Assembly: GCA_035771165.1 (NCBI GenBank)
Contig: JAWNZC010000025.1
Span: 2,141,501 to 2,205,500 of the forward strand
Direction: 5' to 3'
DNA from: Paragorgia papillata
Taxonomy: Eukaryota > Cnidaria > Anthozoa > Scleralcyonacea > Coralliidae
Length of the DNA: 64,000 bases
Shown in pieces: positions 1 to 16,800 of the stretch; position 1 is the stretch's first letter; the number at the start of each line of letters is the position of its first letter. The notes under the pieces were generated by a model. It did no database searches. It was not told the origin of the DNA and saw nothing but the letters and a program-made list of their open reading frames with translations. Both the position numbers and the translations under genes were made by a program.

Positions 1-3000
1 ACCACCGAAAGTGGTCCCTAATAACCATCGGCATATAACAAGGTCAAAATAACCATGGAAAGTGGTCCCTAATAACCATCGCCAAATAACAAGGTCAAAA
101 TAACCACCGAATAACCATCGCCAAATAACAAGGTCAAAATAACCACCGAATAACCATCGCCAAATAACAAGGTGAAAATAACCACCGAATAACCATCGCC
201 AAATAACAAGGTGAAAATAACCACCGAATAACCATCGCCAAATAACAAGGTGAAAATAACCACCGAATAAACCATCGCCAAATAACAAGGTGAAAATAAC
301 CACCGAATAACCATCGCCAAATAACAAGGTGAAAATAACCACCGAATAACCATCGCCAAATAACAAGGTGAAAATAACCACCGAATAACCATCGCCAAAT
401 AACAAGGTGAAAATAACCACCGAATAACCATCGCCAAATAACAAGGTGAAAATAACCACCGAATAACCATCGCCAAATAACAAGGTGAAAATAACCACCG
501 AATAACCATCGCCAAATAACAAGGTGAAAATAACCACCGAATAACCATCGCCAAATAACAAGGTGAAAATAACCACCGAATAACCATCGCCAAATAACAA
601 GGTGAAAATAACCACCGAATAACCATCGCCAAATAACAAGGTGAAAATAACCACCGAATAACCATCGCCAAATAACAAGGTGAAAATAACCACCGAATAA
701 CCATCGCCAAATAACAAGGTGAAAATAACCACCGAATAACCATCGCCAAATAACAAGGTGAAAATAACCACCGAATAAACCATCGCCAAATAACAAGGTG
801 AAAATAACCACCGAATAACCATCGCCAAATAACAAGGTGAAAATAACCACCGAATAACCATCGCCAAATAACAAGGAGAAAATAACCACCGAATAACCAT
901 CGCCAAATAACAAGGTGAAAATAACCACCGAATAACCATCGCCAAATAACAAGGTGAAAATAACCACCGAATAACCATCGCCAAATAACAAGGTGAAAAT
1001 AACCACCGAATAACCATCGCCAAATAACAAGGTGAAAATAACCACCGAATAACCATCGCCAAATAACAAGGTGAAAATAACCACCGAATAACCATCGCCA
1101 AATAACAAGGTGAAAATAACCACCGAATAACCATCGCCAAATAACAAGGTGAAAATAACCACCGAATAACCATCGCCAAATAACAAGGTGAAAATAACCA
1201 CCGAATAACCATCGCCAAATAACAAGGTGAAAATAACCACCGAATAACCATCGCCAAATAACAAGGTGAAAATAACCACCGAATAACCATCGCCAAATAA
1301 CAAGGTGAAAATAACCACCGAATAACCATCGCCAAATAACAAGGGTGAAAATAACCACCGAATAACCATCGCCAAATAACAAGGTGAAAATAACCACCGA
1401 ATAACCATCGCCAAATAACAAGGTGAAAATAACCACCGAATAACCATCGCCAAATAACAAGGTGAAAATAACCACCGAATAACCATCGCCAAATAACAAG
1501 GTGAAAATAACCACCGAATAACCATCGCCAAATAATAAGGTGAAAATAACCACCGAATAACCATCGCCAAATAACAAGGTGAAAATAACCACCGAATAAC
1601 CATCGCCAAATAACAAGGTGAAAATAACCACCGAATAACCATCGCCAAATAACAAGGTGAAAATAACCACCGAATAACCATCGCCAAATAACAAGGTGAA
1701 AATAACCACCGAATAACCGTCGCCAAATAACAAGGTGAAAATAACCACCGAATAACCATCGCGAAATAACAAGGTGAAAATAACCACCGAATAACCGTCG
1801 CCAAATAACAAGGTGAAAATAACCACCGAATAACCATCGCCAAATAACAAGGTGAAAATAACCACCGAATAACCATCGCCAAATAACAAGGTGAAAATAA
1901 CCACCGAATAACCATCGCCAAATAACAAGGTGAAAATAACCACCGAATAACCATCGCCAAATAACAAGGTCAAAATAACCACCGAAAGTGGTCCCTAATA
2001 ACCATCGGCATATAACAAGGTCAAAATAACCATCGAAAGTGGTCCCTAATAACCATCGGCAAATAACAAGGTCAAAATAACCACCGAAAGTGGTCCCTAA
2101 TAACCATCGGCATATAACAAGGTCAAAATAACCATGGAAAGTGGTCCCTAATAACCATCGCCAAATAACAAGGTGAAAATAACCACCGAATAACCATCGC
2201 CAAATAACAAGGTGAAAATAACCACCGAATAACCATCGCCAAATAACAAGGTGAAAATAACCACCGAATAACCATCGCCAAATAACAAGGTGAAAATAAC
2301 CACCGAATAACCATCGCCAAATAACAAGGTGAAAATAACCACCGAATAACCATCGCCAAATAACAAGGTGAAAATAACCACCGAATAACCATCGCCAAAT
2401 AACAAGGTGAAAATAACCACCGAATAACCATCGCCAAATAACAAGGTGAAAATAACCACCGAATAACCATCGCCAAATAACAAGGTGAAAATAACCACCG
2501 AATAACCATCGCCAAATAACAAGGTGAAAATAACCACCGAATAACCATCGCCAAATAACAAGGTGAAAATAACCACCGAATAACCATCGCCAAATAACAA
2601 GGTGAAAATAACCACCGAATAACCATCGCCAAATAACAAGGTGAAAATAACCACCGAATAACCATCGCCAAATAACAAGGTGAAAATAACCACCGAATAA
2701 CCATCGCCAAATAACAAGGTGAAAATAACCACCGAATAACCATCGCCAAATAACAAGGTGAAAATAACCACCGAATAACCATCGCCAAATAACAAGGTGA
2801 AAATAACCACCGAATAACCATCGCCAAATAACAAGGTGAAAATAACCACCGAATAACCATCGCCAAATAACAAGGTGAAAATAACCACCGAATAACCATC
2901 GCCAAATAACAAGGTGAAAATAACCACCGAATAACCATCGCCAAATAATAAGGTGAAAATAACCACCGAATAACCATCGCCAAATAACAAGGTGAAAATA

Positions 3001-6000
3001 ACCACCGAATAACCATCGCCAAATAACAAGGTCAAAATAACCACCGAAAGTGGTCCCTAATAACCATCGGCAAATAACAAGATCAAAATAACCACCGAAA
3101 GTGGTCCCTAATAACCATCGGCAAATAACAAGGTCAAAATAACCACCGAAAATGGTCCCTAATAACCATCGGCATATAACAAGGTCAAAATAACCATCGA
3201 AAGTGGTCCCTAATAACCATCGGCAAATAACAAGGTCAAAATAACCACCGAAAGTGGTCCCTAATAACCATCGCCAAATAAGAAGGTGAAAAAAACCACC
3301 GAATAACCATCGCCAAATAACAAGGTGAAAATAACCACCGAATAACCATCGCCAAATAACAAGGTGAAAATAACCACCGAATAACCATCGGCAAACAACA
3401 AGGTCAAAATAACCACCGAACAACCATCGCCAAATAACAAGGTGAAAATAACCACCGAATAACCATCGGCAAATAACAAGGTCAAAATAACCATGGAAAG
3501 TGGTCCCTAATAACCATCGGCAAATAACAAGGTCAAAATAACCACCGAATAACCATCGCCAAATAACAAGGTGAAAATAACCACCGAATAACCATCGCCA
3601 AATAACAAGGTGAAAATAACCACCGAATAACCGTCGCCAAATAACAAGGTGAAAATAACCACCGAATAACCATCGCCAAATAACAAGGTGAAAATAACCA
3701 CCGAATAACCATCGCCAAATAACAAGGTGAAAATAACCACCGAATAACCATCGCCAAATAACAAGGTGAAAATAACCACCGAATAACCATCGCCAAATAA
3801 CAAGGTGAAAATAACCACCGAATAACCATCGCCAAATAACAAGGTGAAAATAACCACCGAATAACCATCGCCAAATAACAAGGTCAAAATAACCACCGAA
3901 AGTGGTCCCTAACAACCATCGGCATATAACAAGGTCAAAATAACCATCGAAAGTGGTCCCTAATAACCATCGGCAAATAACAAGGTCAAAATAACCACCG
4001 AAAGTGGTCCCTAATAACCATCGGCCAAATAACAAGATCAAAATAACCACCGAAAGTGGTCCCTAATAACCATCGGCAAATAACAAGGTCAAAATAACCA
4101 CCGAAAATGGTCCCTAATAACCATCGGCATATAACAAGGTCAAAATAACCATCGAAAGTGGTCCCTAATAACCATCGGCAAATAACAAGGTCAAAATAAC
4201 CACCGAAAGTGGTCCCTAATAACCATCGCCAAATAAGAAGGTGAAAATAACCACCGAATAACCATCGCCAAATAACAAGGTGAAAATAACCACCGAATAA
4301 CCATCGCCAAATAACAAGGTGAAAATAACCACCGAATAACCATCGGCAAATAACAAGGTCAAAATAACCACCGAACAACCATCGCCAAATAACAAGGTGA
4401 AAATAACCACCGAATAACCATCGGCAAATAACAAGGTCAAAATAACCATGGAAAGTGGTCCCTAATAACCATCGGCAAATAACAAGGTCAAAATAACCAC
4501 CGAATAACCATCGCCAAATAACAAGGTGAAAATAACCACCGAATAACCATCGGCAAATAACAAGGTCAAAATAACCATGGAAAGTGGTCCCTAATAACCA
4601 TCGCCAAATAACAAGGTCAAAATAACCACCGAATAACCATCGCCAAATAACAATGTCAAAATAACCACCGAATAACCATCGCCAAATAACAAGGTCAAAA
4701 TAACCACCGAATAACCATCGCCAAATAACAAGGTGAAAATAACCACCGAATAACCATCGCCAAATAACAAGGTGAAAATAACCACCGAATAACCATCGCC
4801 AAATAACAAGGTGAAAATAACCACCGAATAACCATCGCCAAATAACAAGGTGAAAATAACCACCGAATAACCATCGCCAAATAACAAGGTGAAAATAACC
4901 ACCGAATAACCATCGCCAAATAACAAGGTGAAAATAACCACCGAATAACCATCGCCAAATAACAAGGTGAAAATAACCACCGAATAACCATCGCCAAATA
5001 ACAAGGTGAAAATAACCACCGAATAACCATCGCCAAATAACAAGGTGAAAATAACCACCGAATAACCATCGCCAAATAACAAGGTGAAAATAACCACCGA
5101 ATAACCATCGCCAAATAACAAGGTGAAAATAACCACCGAATAACCATCGCCAAATAACAAGGTGAAAATAACCACCGAATAACCATCGCCAAATAATAAG
5201 GTGAAAATAACCACCGAATAACCATCGCCAAATAACAAGGTGAAAATAACCACCGAATAACCATCGCGAAATAACAAGGTGAAAATAACCACCGAATAAC
5301 CGTCGCCAAATAACAAGGTGAAAATAACCACCGAATAACCATCGGCAAATAACAAGGTCAAAATAACCACCGAACAACCATCGCCAAATAACAAGGTGAA
5401 AATAACCACCGAATAACCATCGGCAAATAACAAGGTCAAAATAACCATGGAAAGTGGTCCCTAATAACCATCGGCAAATAACAAGGTCAAAATAACCACC
5501 GAATAACCATCGCCAAATAACAAGGTGAAAATAACCACCGAATAACCATCGGCAAATAACAAGGTCAAAATAACCATGGAAAGTAGTCCCTAATAACCAT
5601 CGCCAAATAACAAGGTCAAAATAACCACCGAATAACCATCGCCAAATAACAATGTCAAAATAACCACCGAATAACCATCGCCAAATAACAAGGTCAAAAT
5701 AACCACCGAATAACCATCGCCAAATAACAAGGTGAAAATAACCACCGAATAACCATCGCCAAATAACAAGGTGAAAATAACCACCGAATAACCATCTCCA
5801 AATAACAAGGTGAAAATAACCACCGAATAACCATCGCCAAATAACAAGGTGAAAATAACCACCGAATAACCATCGCCAAATAACAAGGTGAAAATAACCA
5901 CCGAATAACCATCGCCAAATAACAAGGTGAAAATAACCACCGAATAACCATCGCCAAATAACAAGGTGAAAATAACCACCGAATAACCATCGCCAAATAA

Positions 6001-9000
6001 CAAGGTGAAAATAACCACCGAATAACCATCGCCAAATAACAAGGTGAAAATAACCACCGAATAACCATCGCCAAATAACAAGGTGAAAATAACCACCGAA
6101 TAACCATCGCCAAATAACAAGGTGAAAATAACCACCGAATAACCATCGCCAAATAACAAGGTGAAAATAACCACCGAATAACCATCGCCAATAACAAGGT
6201 GAAAATAACCACCGAATAACCATCGCCAAATAATAAGGTGAAAATAACCACCGAATAACCATCGCCAAATAACAAGGTGAAAATAACCAACCGAATAACC
6301 ATCGCGAAATAACAAGGTGAAAATAACCACCGAATAACCGTCGCCAAATAACAAGGTGAAAATAACCACCGAATAACCATCGCCAAATAACAAGGTGAAA
6401 ATAACCACCGAATAACCATCGCGAAATAACAAGGTGAAAATAACCACCGAATAACCGTCGCCAAATAACAAGGTGAAAATAACCACCGAATAACCATCGG
6501 CCAAATAACAAGGTCAAAATAACCACCGAACAACCATCGCCAAATAACAAGGTGAAAATAACCACCGAATAACCATCGGCAAATAACAAGGTCAAAATAA
6601 CCATGGAAAGTGTCCCTAATAACCATCGGCCAAATAACAAGGTCAAAATAACCACCGAATAAACCATCGCCAAATAACAAGGTGAAAATAACCACCGAAT
6701 AACCATCGCCAAATAACAAGGTCAAAATAACCACCCCTAATAACCATCGCCAAATAACAAGGTCAAAATAACCACCGAATAACCATCGCCAAATAACAAG
6801 GTCAAAATAACCACCGAATAACCATCGCCAAATAACAAGGTCAAAATAACCACCGAATAACCATCGCCAAATAACAAGGTGAAAATAACCACCGAATAAC
6901 CATCGCCAAATAACAAGGTGAAAATAACCACCGAATAACCATCGCCAAATAACAAGGTGAAAATAACCACCGAATAACCATCGCCAAATAACAAGGTGAA
7001 AATAACCACCGAATAACCATCGCCAAATAACAAGGTGAAAATAACCACCGAATAACCATCGCCAAATAACAAGGTGAAAATAACCACCGAATAACCATCG
7101 CCAAATAACAAGGTGAAAATAACCACCGAATAACCATCGCCAAATAACAAGGTGAAAATAACCACCGAATAACCATCGCCAAATAACAAGGTGAAAATAA
7201 CCACCGAATAACCATCGCCAAATAACAAGGTGAAAATAACCACCGAATAACCATCGCCAAATAACAAGGTGAAAATAACCACCGAATAACCATCGCCAAA
7301 TAACAAGGTGAAAATAACCACCGAATAACCATCGCCAAATAATAAGGTGAAAATAACCACCGAATAACCATCGCCAAATAACAAGGTGAAAATAACCACC
7401 GAATAACCATCGCGAAATAACAAGGTTGAAAATAACCACCGAATAACCGTCGCCAAATAACAAGGTGAAAATAACCACCGAATAACCATCGCCAAATAAC
7501 AAGGTGAAAAATAACCACCGAATAACCATCGCCAAATAACAAGGTGAAAATAACCACCGAATAACCATCGCCAAATAACAAGGTGAAAATAACCACCGAA
7601 TAACCATCGCCAAATAACAAGGTGAAAATAACCACCGAATAACCATCGCCAAATAACAAGGTGAAAATAACCACCGAATAACCATCGGCAAATAACAAGG
7701 TGAAAATAACCATGGAAAATGGGTCCCTAATAACCATCGCCAAATAAACAAAGGTCAAAATAACCACCGAATAACCATCGCCAAATAACAAGGTGAAAAT
7801 AACCACCGAATAACCATCGCCAAATAACAAGGTGAAAATAACCACCGAATAACCATCGCCAAATAACAAGGTGAAAATAACCACCGAATAACCATCGCCA
7901 AATAACAAGGTGAAAATAACCACCGAATAACCATCGCCAAATAACAAGGTGAAAATAACCACCGAATAACCATCGCCAAATAACAAGGTGAAAATTAACC
8001 ACCGAATAACCATCGCCAAATAACAAGGTGAAAATAACCACCGAATAACCATCGCCAAATAACAAGGTGAAAATAACCACCGAATAACCATCGCCAAATA
8101 ACAAGGTGAAAATAACCACCGAATAACCATCGCCAAATAACAAGGTGAAAATAACCACCGAATAACCATCGCCAAATAACAAGGTGAAAATAACCACCGA
8201 ATAACCATCGCCAAATAACAAGGTGAAAATAACCACCGAATAACCATCGCCAAATAACAAGGTGAAAATAACCACCGAATAAAACCAACGCCAAATAACA
8301 AGGTGAAAATAACCACCGAATAACCATCGCCAAATAACAAGGTGAAAATAACCACCGAATAACCATCGCCAAATAACAAGGTGAAAATAACCACCGAATA
8401 ACCATCGCCAAATAACAAGGTGAAAATAACCACCGAATAACCATCGCCAAATAACAAGGTGAAAATAACCACCGAATAACCATCGCCAAATAACAAGGTG
8501 AAAATAACCACCGAATAACCATCGCCAAATAACAAGGTGAAAATAACCACCGAATAACCATCGCCAAATAACAAGGTGAAAATAACCACCGAATAACCAT
8601 CGCCAAATAACAAGGTGAAAATAACCACCGAATAACCATCGCCAAATAACAAGGTGAAAATAACCACCGAATAACCATCGCCAAATAACAAGGTGAAAAA
8701 TAACCACCGAATAACCATCGCCAAATAACAAGGTGAAAATAACCACCGAATAACCATCGCCAAATAACAAGGTGAAAATAACCACCGAATAACCATCGCC
8801 AAATAACAAGGTGAAAATAACCACCGAATAACCATCGCCAAATAACAAGGTGAAAATAACCACCGAATAACCATCGCCAAATAACAAGGTGAAAATAACC
8901 ACCGAATAACCATCGCCAAATAACAAGGTGAAAATAACCACCGAATAACCATCGCCAAATAACAAGGTGAAAATAACCACCGAATAACCATCGCCAAATA

Positions 9001-10852
9001 ACAAGGTGAAAATAACCACCGAATAACCATCGCCAAATAACAAGGTGAAAATAACCACCGAATAACCATCGCCAAATAACAAGGTGAAAATAACCACCGA
9101 ATAACCATCGCCAAATAACAAGGTGAAAATAACCACCGAATAACCATCGCCAAATAACAAGGTGAAAATAACCACCGAATAAACCATCGCCAAATAACAA
9201 GTTGTAAATAACCACCGAATAACCATCGCCAAATAACAAGGTGAAAATAACCACAGAATAACCATCGCCAAATAACAAGGTGAAAATAACCACCGAATAA
9301 CCATCGCCAAATAACAAGGTGAAAATAACCACCGAATAAAAATCGCAAATAACAAGGTGACAATAACCACCGAATAACCATCGCCAAATCACAAGGTGAA
9401 AATAACCACCGAATAACCATCGCCAAATAACAAGGTGAAAATAACCACCGAATAACCGTCGCCAAATAACAAGGTGAAAATAACCACCGAATAACCATCG
9501 CCAAATAACAAGGTGAAAATAACCACCGAATAACCATCGCCAAATAACAAGGTGAAAAATAACCACCGAATAACCATCGCCAAATAATAAGGTGAAAATA
9601 ACCACCGAATAACCATCGCCAAATAACAAGGTGAAAATAACCACCGAATAACCATCGCCAAATAACAAGGTGAAAATAACCACCGAATAACCATCGCCAA
9701 ATAACAAGGTGAAAATAACCACCGAATAACCATCGCCAAATAACAAGGTGAAAATAACCACCGAATAACCATCGCCAAATAACAAGGTGAAAATAACCAC
9801 CGAATAACCATCGCCAAATAACAAGGTGAAAATAACCACCGAATAACCATCGCCAAATAATAAGGTGAAAATAACCACCGAATAACCATCGCCAAATAAC
9901 AAGGTGAAAATAACCACCGAATAACCATCGCCAAATAACAAGGTGAAAATAACCACCGAATAACCATCGCCAAATAACAAGGTGAAAATAACCACCGAAT
10001 AACCATCGCCAAATAATAAGGTGAAAATAACCACCGAATAACCATCGCCAAATAACAAGGTGAAAATAACCACCGAATAACCATCGCCAAATAATAAGGT
10101 GAAAATAACCACCGAATAACCATCGCCAAATAACAAGGTGAAAATAACCACCGAATAACCATCGCCAAATAACAAGGTGAAAATAACCACCGAATAACCA
10201 TCGCCAAATAAACAAGGTGAAAATAACCACCGAATAACCATCGCCAAATAACAAGGTGAAAATAACCACCGAATAACCGTCGCCAAATAACAAGGTGAAA
10301 ATAACCACCGAATAACCATCGCCAAATAACAAGGTGAAAATAACCACCGAATAACCATCGCCAAATAACAAGGTGAAAATAACCACCGAATAACCATCGC
10401 CAAATAACAAGGTGAAAATAACCACCGAATAACCATCGCCAAATAACAAGGTGAAAATAACCACCGAATAACCATCGCCAAATAACAAGGTGAAAATAAC
10501 CACCGAATAACCATCGCCAAATAACAAGGTGAAAATAACCACCGAATAACCATCGCCAAATAACAAGGTGAAAATAACCACCGAATAACCATCGCCAAAT
10601 AACAAGGTGAAAATAACCACCGAATAACCGTCGCCAAATAACAAGGTGAAAATAACCACCGAATAACCATCGCCAAATAACAAGGTGAAAATAACCACCG
10701 AATAACCATCGCCAAATAACAAGGTGAAAATAACCACCGAATAACCATCGCCAAATAACAAGGTGAAAATAACCACCGAATAACCATCGCCAAATAACAA
10801 GGTGAAAATAACCACCGAATAACCATCGGCAAATAACAAGGTCAAAATAACC
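1..10852. repeat. Satellite domain dominated by 39-bp monomers
   Basis: Long homogeneous 39-bp runs lie at about 100-1978, 2146-3040, 3507-3896, 4591-5448, 5590-6600 and 6740-10,850. They are interrupted by short 51-bp blocks (1979-2145, 3040-3260, 3895-4215, 4445-4490, 5445-5490). Around 3261-6740 there are hybrid monomers: 39 bp long but carrying the CGGC/GGTC pair of the 51-bp class, or CGCC with GGTC. These look like recombinants between classes. The final run (6,740-10,850) has roughly 100 near-identical units. Recurrent minor variants are AATAATAAGG and CCGTCGCC. Confidence 0.9.
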
Positions 10853-13800
10853 ACCGAAAGTGGTCCCTAATAACCATCGGCAAATAACAAGGTCAAAATA
10901 ACCACCGAAAGTGGTCCCTAATAACCATCGGCAATTAACAAGGTCAAAATAACCATCGAAAGTGGTCCCTAATAACCATCGGCGAATAACAAGGTCAAAA
11001 TAACCACCGAAAGTGGTCCCTAATAACCATCGGCAAATAACAAGGTCAAAATAACCATCGAAAGTGGTCCCTAATAACCATCGGCAAATAACAAGGTCAA
11101 AATAACCACCGAAAGTGGTCCCTAATGACCATTGGCAAATAACAAGGTCAAAATAACCACCGAAAGTGGTCCCTAATAACCATCGGCAAATAACAAGGTC
11201 AAAATAACCACCGAAAGTGGTCCCTAATAACCATCGGCATATAACAAGGTCAAAATAACCATCGAAAGTGGTCCCTAATAACCATCGCCAAATAACAAGG
11301 TCAAAATAACCACCGAATAAGCATCGCCAAATAAGAAGGTGAAAATAACCACCGAATAACCATCGCCAAATAACAAGGTGAAAATAACCACCGAATAACC
11401 ATCGCCAAATAACAAGGTGAAAATAACCACCGAATAACCATCGCCAAATAACAAGGTGAAAATAACCACCGAATAACCATCGCCAAATAACAAGGTGAAA
11501 ATAACCACCGAATAACCATCGCCAAATAACAAGGTGAAAATAACCACCGAATAACCATCGCCAAATAACAAGGTGAAAATAACCACCGAATAACCATTCG
11601 CCAAATAACAAGGTGAAAATAACCACCGAATAACCATCGCCAAATAATAAGGTGAAAATAACCACCGAATAACCATCGCCAAATAACAAGGTGAAAATAA
11701 CCACCGAATAAACCATCGCCAAATAATAAGGTGAAAATAACCACCGAATAACCATCGCCAAATAACAAGGTGAAAATAACCACCGAATAACCATCGCCAA
11801 ATAACAAGGTGAAAATAACCACCGAATAAACCATCGCCAAATAACAAGGTGAAAATAACCACCGAATAACCATCGCCAAATAATAAGGTGAAAAATAACC
11901 ACCGAATAACCATCGCCAAATAACAAGGTGAAAATAACCACCGAATAACCATCGCCAAATAATAAGGTGAAAATAACCACCGAATAACCATCGCCAAATA
12001 ACAAGTGAAAATAACCACCGAATAACCATCGCCAAATAACAAGGTGAAAATAACCACCGAATAACCATCGCCAAATAACAAGGTGAAAATAACCACCGAA
12101 TAACCATCGCCAAATAACAAGGTGAAAATAACCACCGAATAACCGTCGCCAAATAACAAGGTGAAAATAACCACCGAATAACCATCGCCAAATAACAAGG
12201 TGAAAATAACCACCGAATAACCATCGCCAAATAACAAGGTGAAAATAACCACCGAATAACCATCGCCAAATAACAAGGTGAAAATAACCACCGAATAACC
12301 ATCGCCAAATAACAAGGTGAAAATAACCACCGAATAAACCATCGCCAAATAACAAGGTGAAAATAACCACCGAATAACCATCGCCCAAATAACAAGGTGA
12401 AAATAACCAACCGAATAAACCGTCGCCAAATAACAAGGTGAAAATAACCACCGAATAACCATCGCCAAATAACAAGGTGAAAATAACCACCGAATAACCA
12501 TCGCCAAATAACAAGGTGAAAATAACCACCGAATAACCATCGCCAAATAACAAGGTGAAAATAACCACCGAATAACCATCGCCAAATAACAAGGTGAAAA
12601 TAACCACCGAATAACCATCGGCAAATAACAAGGTCAAAATAACCATCGAAAGTGGTCCCTAATAACCATCGGCATATAACAAGGTCAAAATAACCACCGA
12701 AAGTGGTCCCTAATAACCATCGGCAAATAACAAGGTCAAAATAACCACCGAAAGTGGTCCCTAATAACCATCGGCAAATAACAAGGTCAAAATAAACCCC
12801 GAAAGTGGTCCCTAATAACCATCGGCAATTAACAAGGTCAAAATAACCATCGAAAGTGGTCCCTAATAACCATCGGCGAATAACAAGGTCAAAATAACCA
12901 CCGAAAGTGGTCCCTAATAACCATCGGCAAATAACAAGGTCAAAATAACCATCGAAAGTGGTCCCTAATAACCATCGGCAAATAACAAGGTCCAAAATAA
13001 CCACCGAAAGTGGTCCCTAATAACCATCGGCAAATAACAAGGTCAAAATAACCACCGAAAGTGGTCCCTAATAACCATCGGCAAATAACAAGGTCAAAAT
13101 AACCACCGAAAGTGGTCCCTAATAACCATCGGCATATAACAAGGTCAAAATAACCATCGAAAGTGGTCCCTAATAACCATCGGCAAATAACAAGGTCAAA
13201 ATAACCACCGAAAGTGGTCCCTAATAAGCATCGCCAAATAAGAAGGTGAAAATAACCACCGAATAAGCATCGCCAAATAACAAGGTGAAAATAACCACCG
13301 AATAACCATCGCCAAATAACAAGGTGAAAATAACCACCGAATAACCATCGCCAAATAACAAGGTGAAAATAACCACCGAATAACCATCGCCAAATAACAA
13401 GGTGAAAATAACCACCGAATAACCATCGCCAAATAACAAGGTGAAAATAACCACCGAATAACCATCGCCAAATAACAAGGTGAAAATAACCACCGAATAA
13501 CCGTCGCCAAATAACAAGGTGAAAATAACCACCGAATAACCATCGCCAAATAACAAGGTGAAAATAACCACCGAATAACCATCGCCAAATAACAAGGTGA
13601 AAATAACCACCGAATAAACCATCGCCAAATAACAAGGTGAAAATAACCACCGAATAACCATCGCCAAATAACAAGGTGAAAATAACCACCGAATAACCAT
13701 CGGCAAATAACAAGGTCAAAATAACCATCGAAAGTGGTCCCTAATAACCATCGGCATATAACAAGGTCAAAATAACCACCGAAAGTGGTCCCTAATAACC

Positions 13801-16800
13801 ATCGGCAAATAACAAGGTCAAAATAACCACCGAAAGTGGTCCCTAATAACCATCGGCAAATAACAAGGTCAAAATAACCACCGAAAGTGGTCCCTAATAA
13901 CCATCGGCAATTAACAAGGTCAAAATAACCATCGAAAGTGGTCCCTAATAACCATCGGCGAATAACAAGGTCAAAATAACCACCGAAAGTGGTCCCTAAT
14001 AACCATCGGCAAATAACAAGGTCAAAATAACCATCGAAAGTGGTCCCTAATAACCATCGGCAAATAACAAGGTCAAAATAACCACCGAAAGTGGTCCCTA
14101 ATAACCATCGGCAAATAACAAGGTCAAAATAACCACCGAAAGTGGTCCCTAATAACCATCGGCAAATAACAAGGTCAAAATAACCACCGAAAGTGGTCCC
14201 TAATAACCATCGGCATATAACAAGGTCAAAATAACCATCGAAAGTGGTCCCTAATAACCATCGGCAAATAACAAGGTCAAAATAACCACCGAAAGTGGTC
14301 CCTAATAAGCATCGCCAAATAAGAAGGTGAAAATAACCACCGAATAAGCATCGCCAAATAACAAGGTGAAAATAACCACCGAATAACCATCGCCAAATAA
14401 CAAGGTGAAAATAACCACCGAATAACCATCGCCAAATAACAAGGTGAAAATAACCACCGAATAACCATCGCCAAATAACAAGGTGAAAATAACCACCGAA
14501 TAACCATCGCCAAATAACAAGGTGAAAATAACCACCGAATAACCATCGCCAAATAACAAGGTGAAAATAACCACCGAATAACCATCGCCAAATAACAAGG
14601 TGAAAATAACCACCGAATAACCATCGCCAAATAACAAGGTGAAAATAACCACCGAATAACCATCGCCAAATAACAAGGTGAAAATAACCACCGAATAACC
14701 ATCGCCAAATAACAAGGTGAAAATAACCAGCGAATAACCATCGCCAAATAACAAGGTGAAAATAACCACCGAATAACCATCGCCAAATAACAAGGTGAAA
14801 ATAACCACCGAATAAACCATCGCCAAATAACAAGGTGAAAATAACCACCGAATAACCATCGCCAAATAACAAGGTGAAAATAACCACCGAATAACCATCG
14901 CCAAATAATAAGGTGAAAATAACCACCGAATAACCATCGCCAAATAACAAGGTGAAAATAACCACCGAATAACCATCGCCAAATAACAAGGTGAAAATAA
15001 CCACCGAATAACCATCGCCAAATAACAAGGTGAAAATAACCACCGAATAACCATCGCCAAATAACAAGGTGAAAATAACCACCGAATAACCATCGGCAAA
15101 TAACAAGGTCAAAATAACCAGCGAAAGTGGTCCCTAATAACCATCGGCAAATAACAAGGTCAAAATAACCACCGAAAGTGGTCCCTAATAACCATCGGCA
15201 ATTAACAAGGTCAAAATAACCATCGAAAGTGGTCCCTAATAACCATCGGCGAATAACAAGGTCAAAATAACCACCGAAAGTGGTCCCTAATAACCATCGG
15301 CAAATAACAAGGTCAAAATAACCAACGAAAGTGGTCCCTAATAACCATCGGCAAATAACAAGGTCAAAATAACCACCGAAAGTGGTCCCTAATAACCATC
15401 GGCAAATAACAAGGTCAAAATAACCACCGAAAGTGGTCCCTAATAACCATCGGCAAATAACAAGGTCAAAATAACCACCGAAAGTGGTCCCTAATAACCA
15501 ATCGGCATATAATAAGGTCAAAATAACCATCGAAAGTGGTCCCTAATAAACCATCGGCAAATAACAAGGTCAAAATAACCACCGAAAGTGGTCCCTAATA
15601 AGCATCGCCAAATAAGAAGGTGAAAATAACCACCGAATAAGCATCGCCAAATAACAAGGTGAAAATAACCACCGAATAACCATCGCCAAATAACAAGGTG
15701 AAAATAACCACCGAATAACCATCGCCAAATAACAAGGTGAAAATAACCACCGAATAACCATCGCCAAATAACAAGGTGAAAATAACCACCGAATAACCAT
15801 CGCCAAATAACAAGGTGAAAATAACCACCGAATAACCATCGCCAAATAATAAGGTGAAAATAACCACCGAATAACCATCGCCAAATAACAAGGCGAAAAT
15901 AACCACCGAATAACCATCGCCAAATAACAAGGTGAAAATAACCACCGAATAACCATCGCCAAATAACAAGGTGAAAATAACCACCGAATAACCATCGCCA
16001 AATAACAAGGTGAAAATAACCACCGAATAACCATCGCCAAATAACAAGGTGAAAATAACCACCGAATAACCATCGCCAAATAACAAGGTGAAAATAACCA
16101 CCGAATAACCATCGCCAAATAATAAGGTGAAAATAACCACCGAATAACCATCGCCAAATAACAAGGTGAAAATAACCACCGAATAACCATCGCCAAATAA
16201 CAAGGTGAAAATAACCACCGAATAACCATCGCCAAATAACAAGGTGAAAATAACCACCGAATAACCATCGCCAAATAATAAGGTGAAAATAACCACCGAA
16301 TAACCATCGCCAAATAACAAGGTGAAAATAACCACCGAATAACCATCGCCAAATAATAAGGTGAAAATAACCACCGAATAAACCATCGCCAAATAACAAG
16401 GTGAAAATAACCACCGAATAACCATCGCCAAATAACAAGGTGAAAATAACCACCGAATAACCATCGCCAAATAACAAGGTGAAAATAACCACCGAATAAC
16501 CATCGCCAAATAACAAGGTGAAAATAACCACCGAATAACCGTCGCCAAATAACAAGGTGAAAATAACCACCGAATAACCATCGCCAAATAACAAGGTGAA
16601 AATAACCACCGAATAACCATCGCCAAATAACAAGGTGAAAATAACCACCGAATAACCATCGCCCAAATAACAAGGTGAAAATAACCACCGAATAACCATC
16701 GCCAAATAACAAGGTGAAAATAACCACCGAATAACCATCGCCAAATAACAAGGTGAAAATAACCACCGAATAACCGTCGCCAAATAACAAGGTGAAAAAT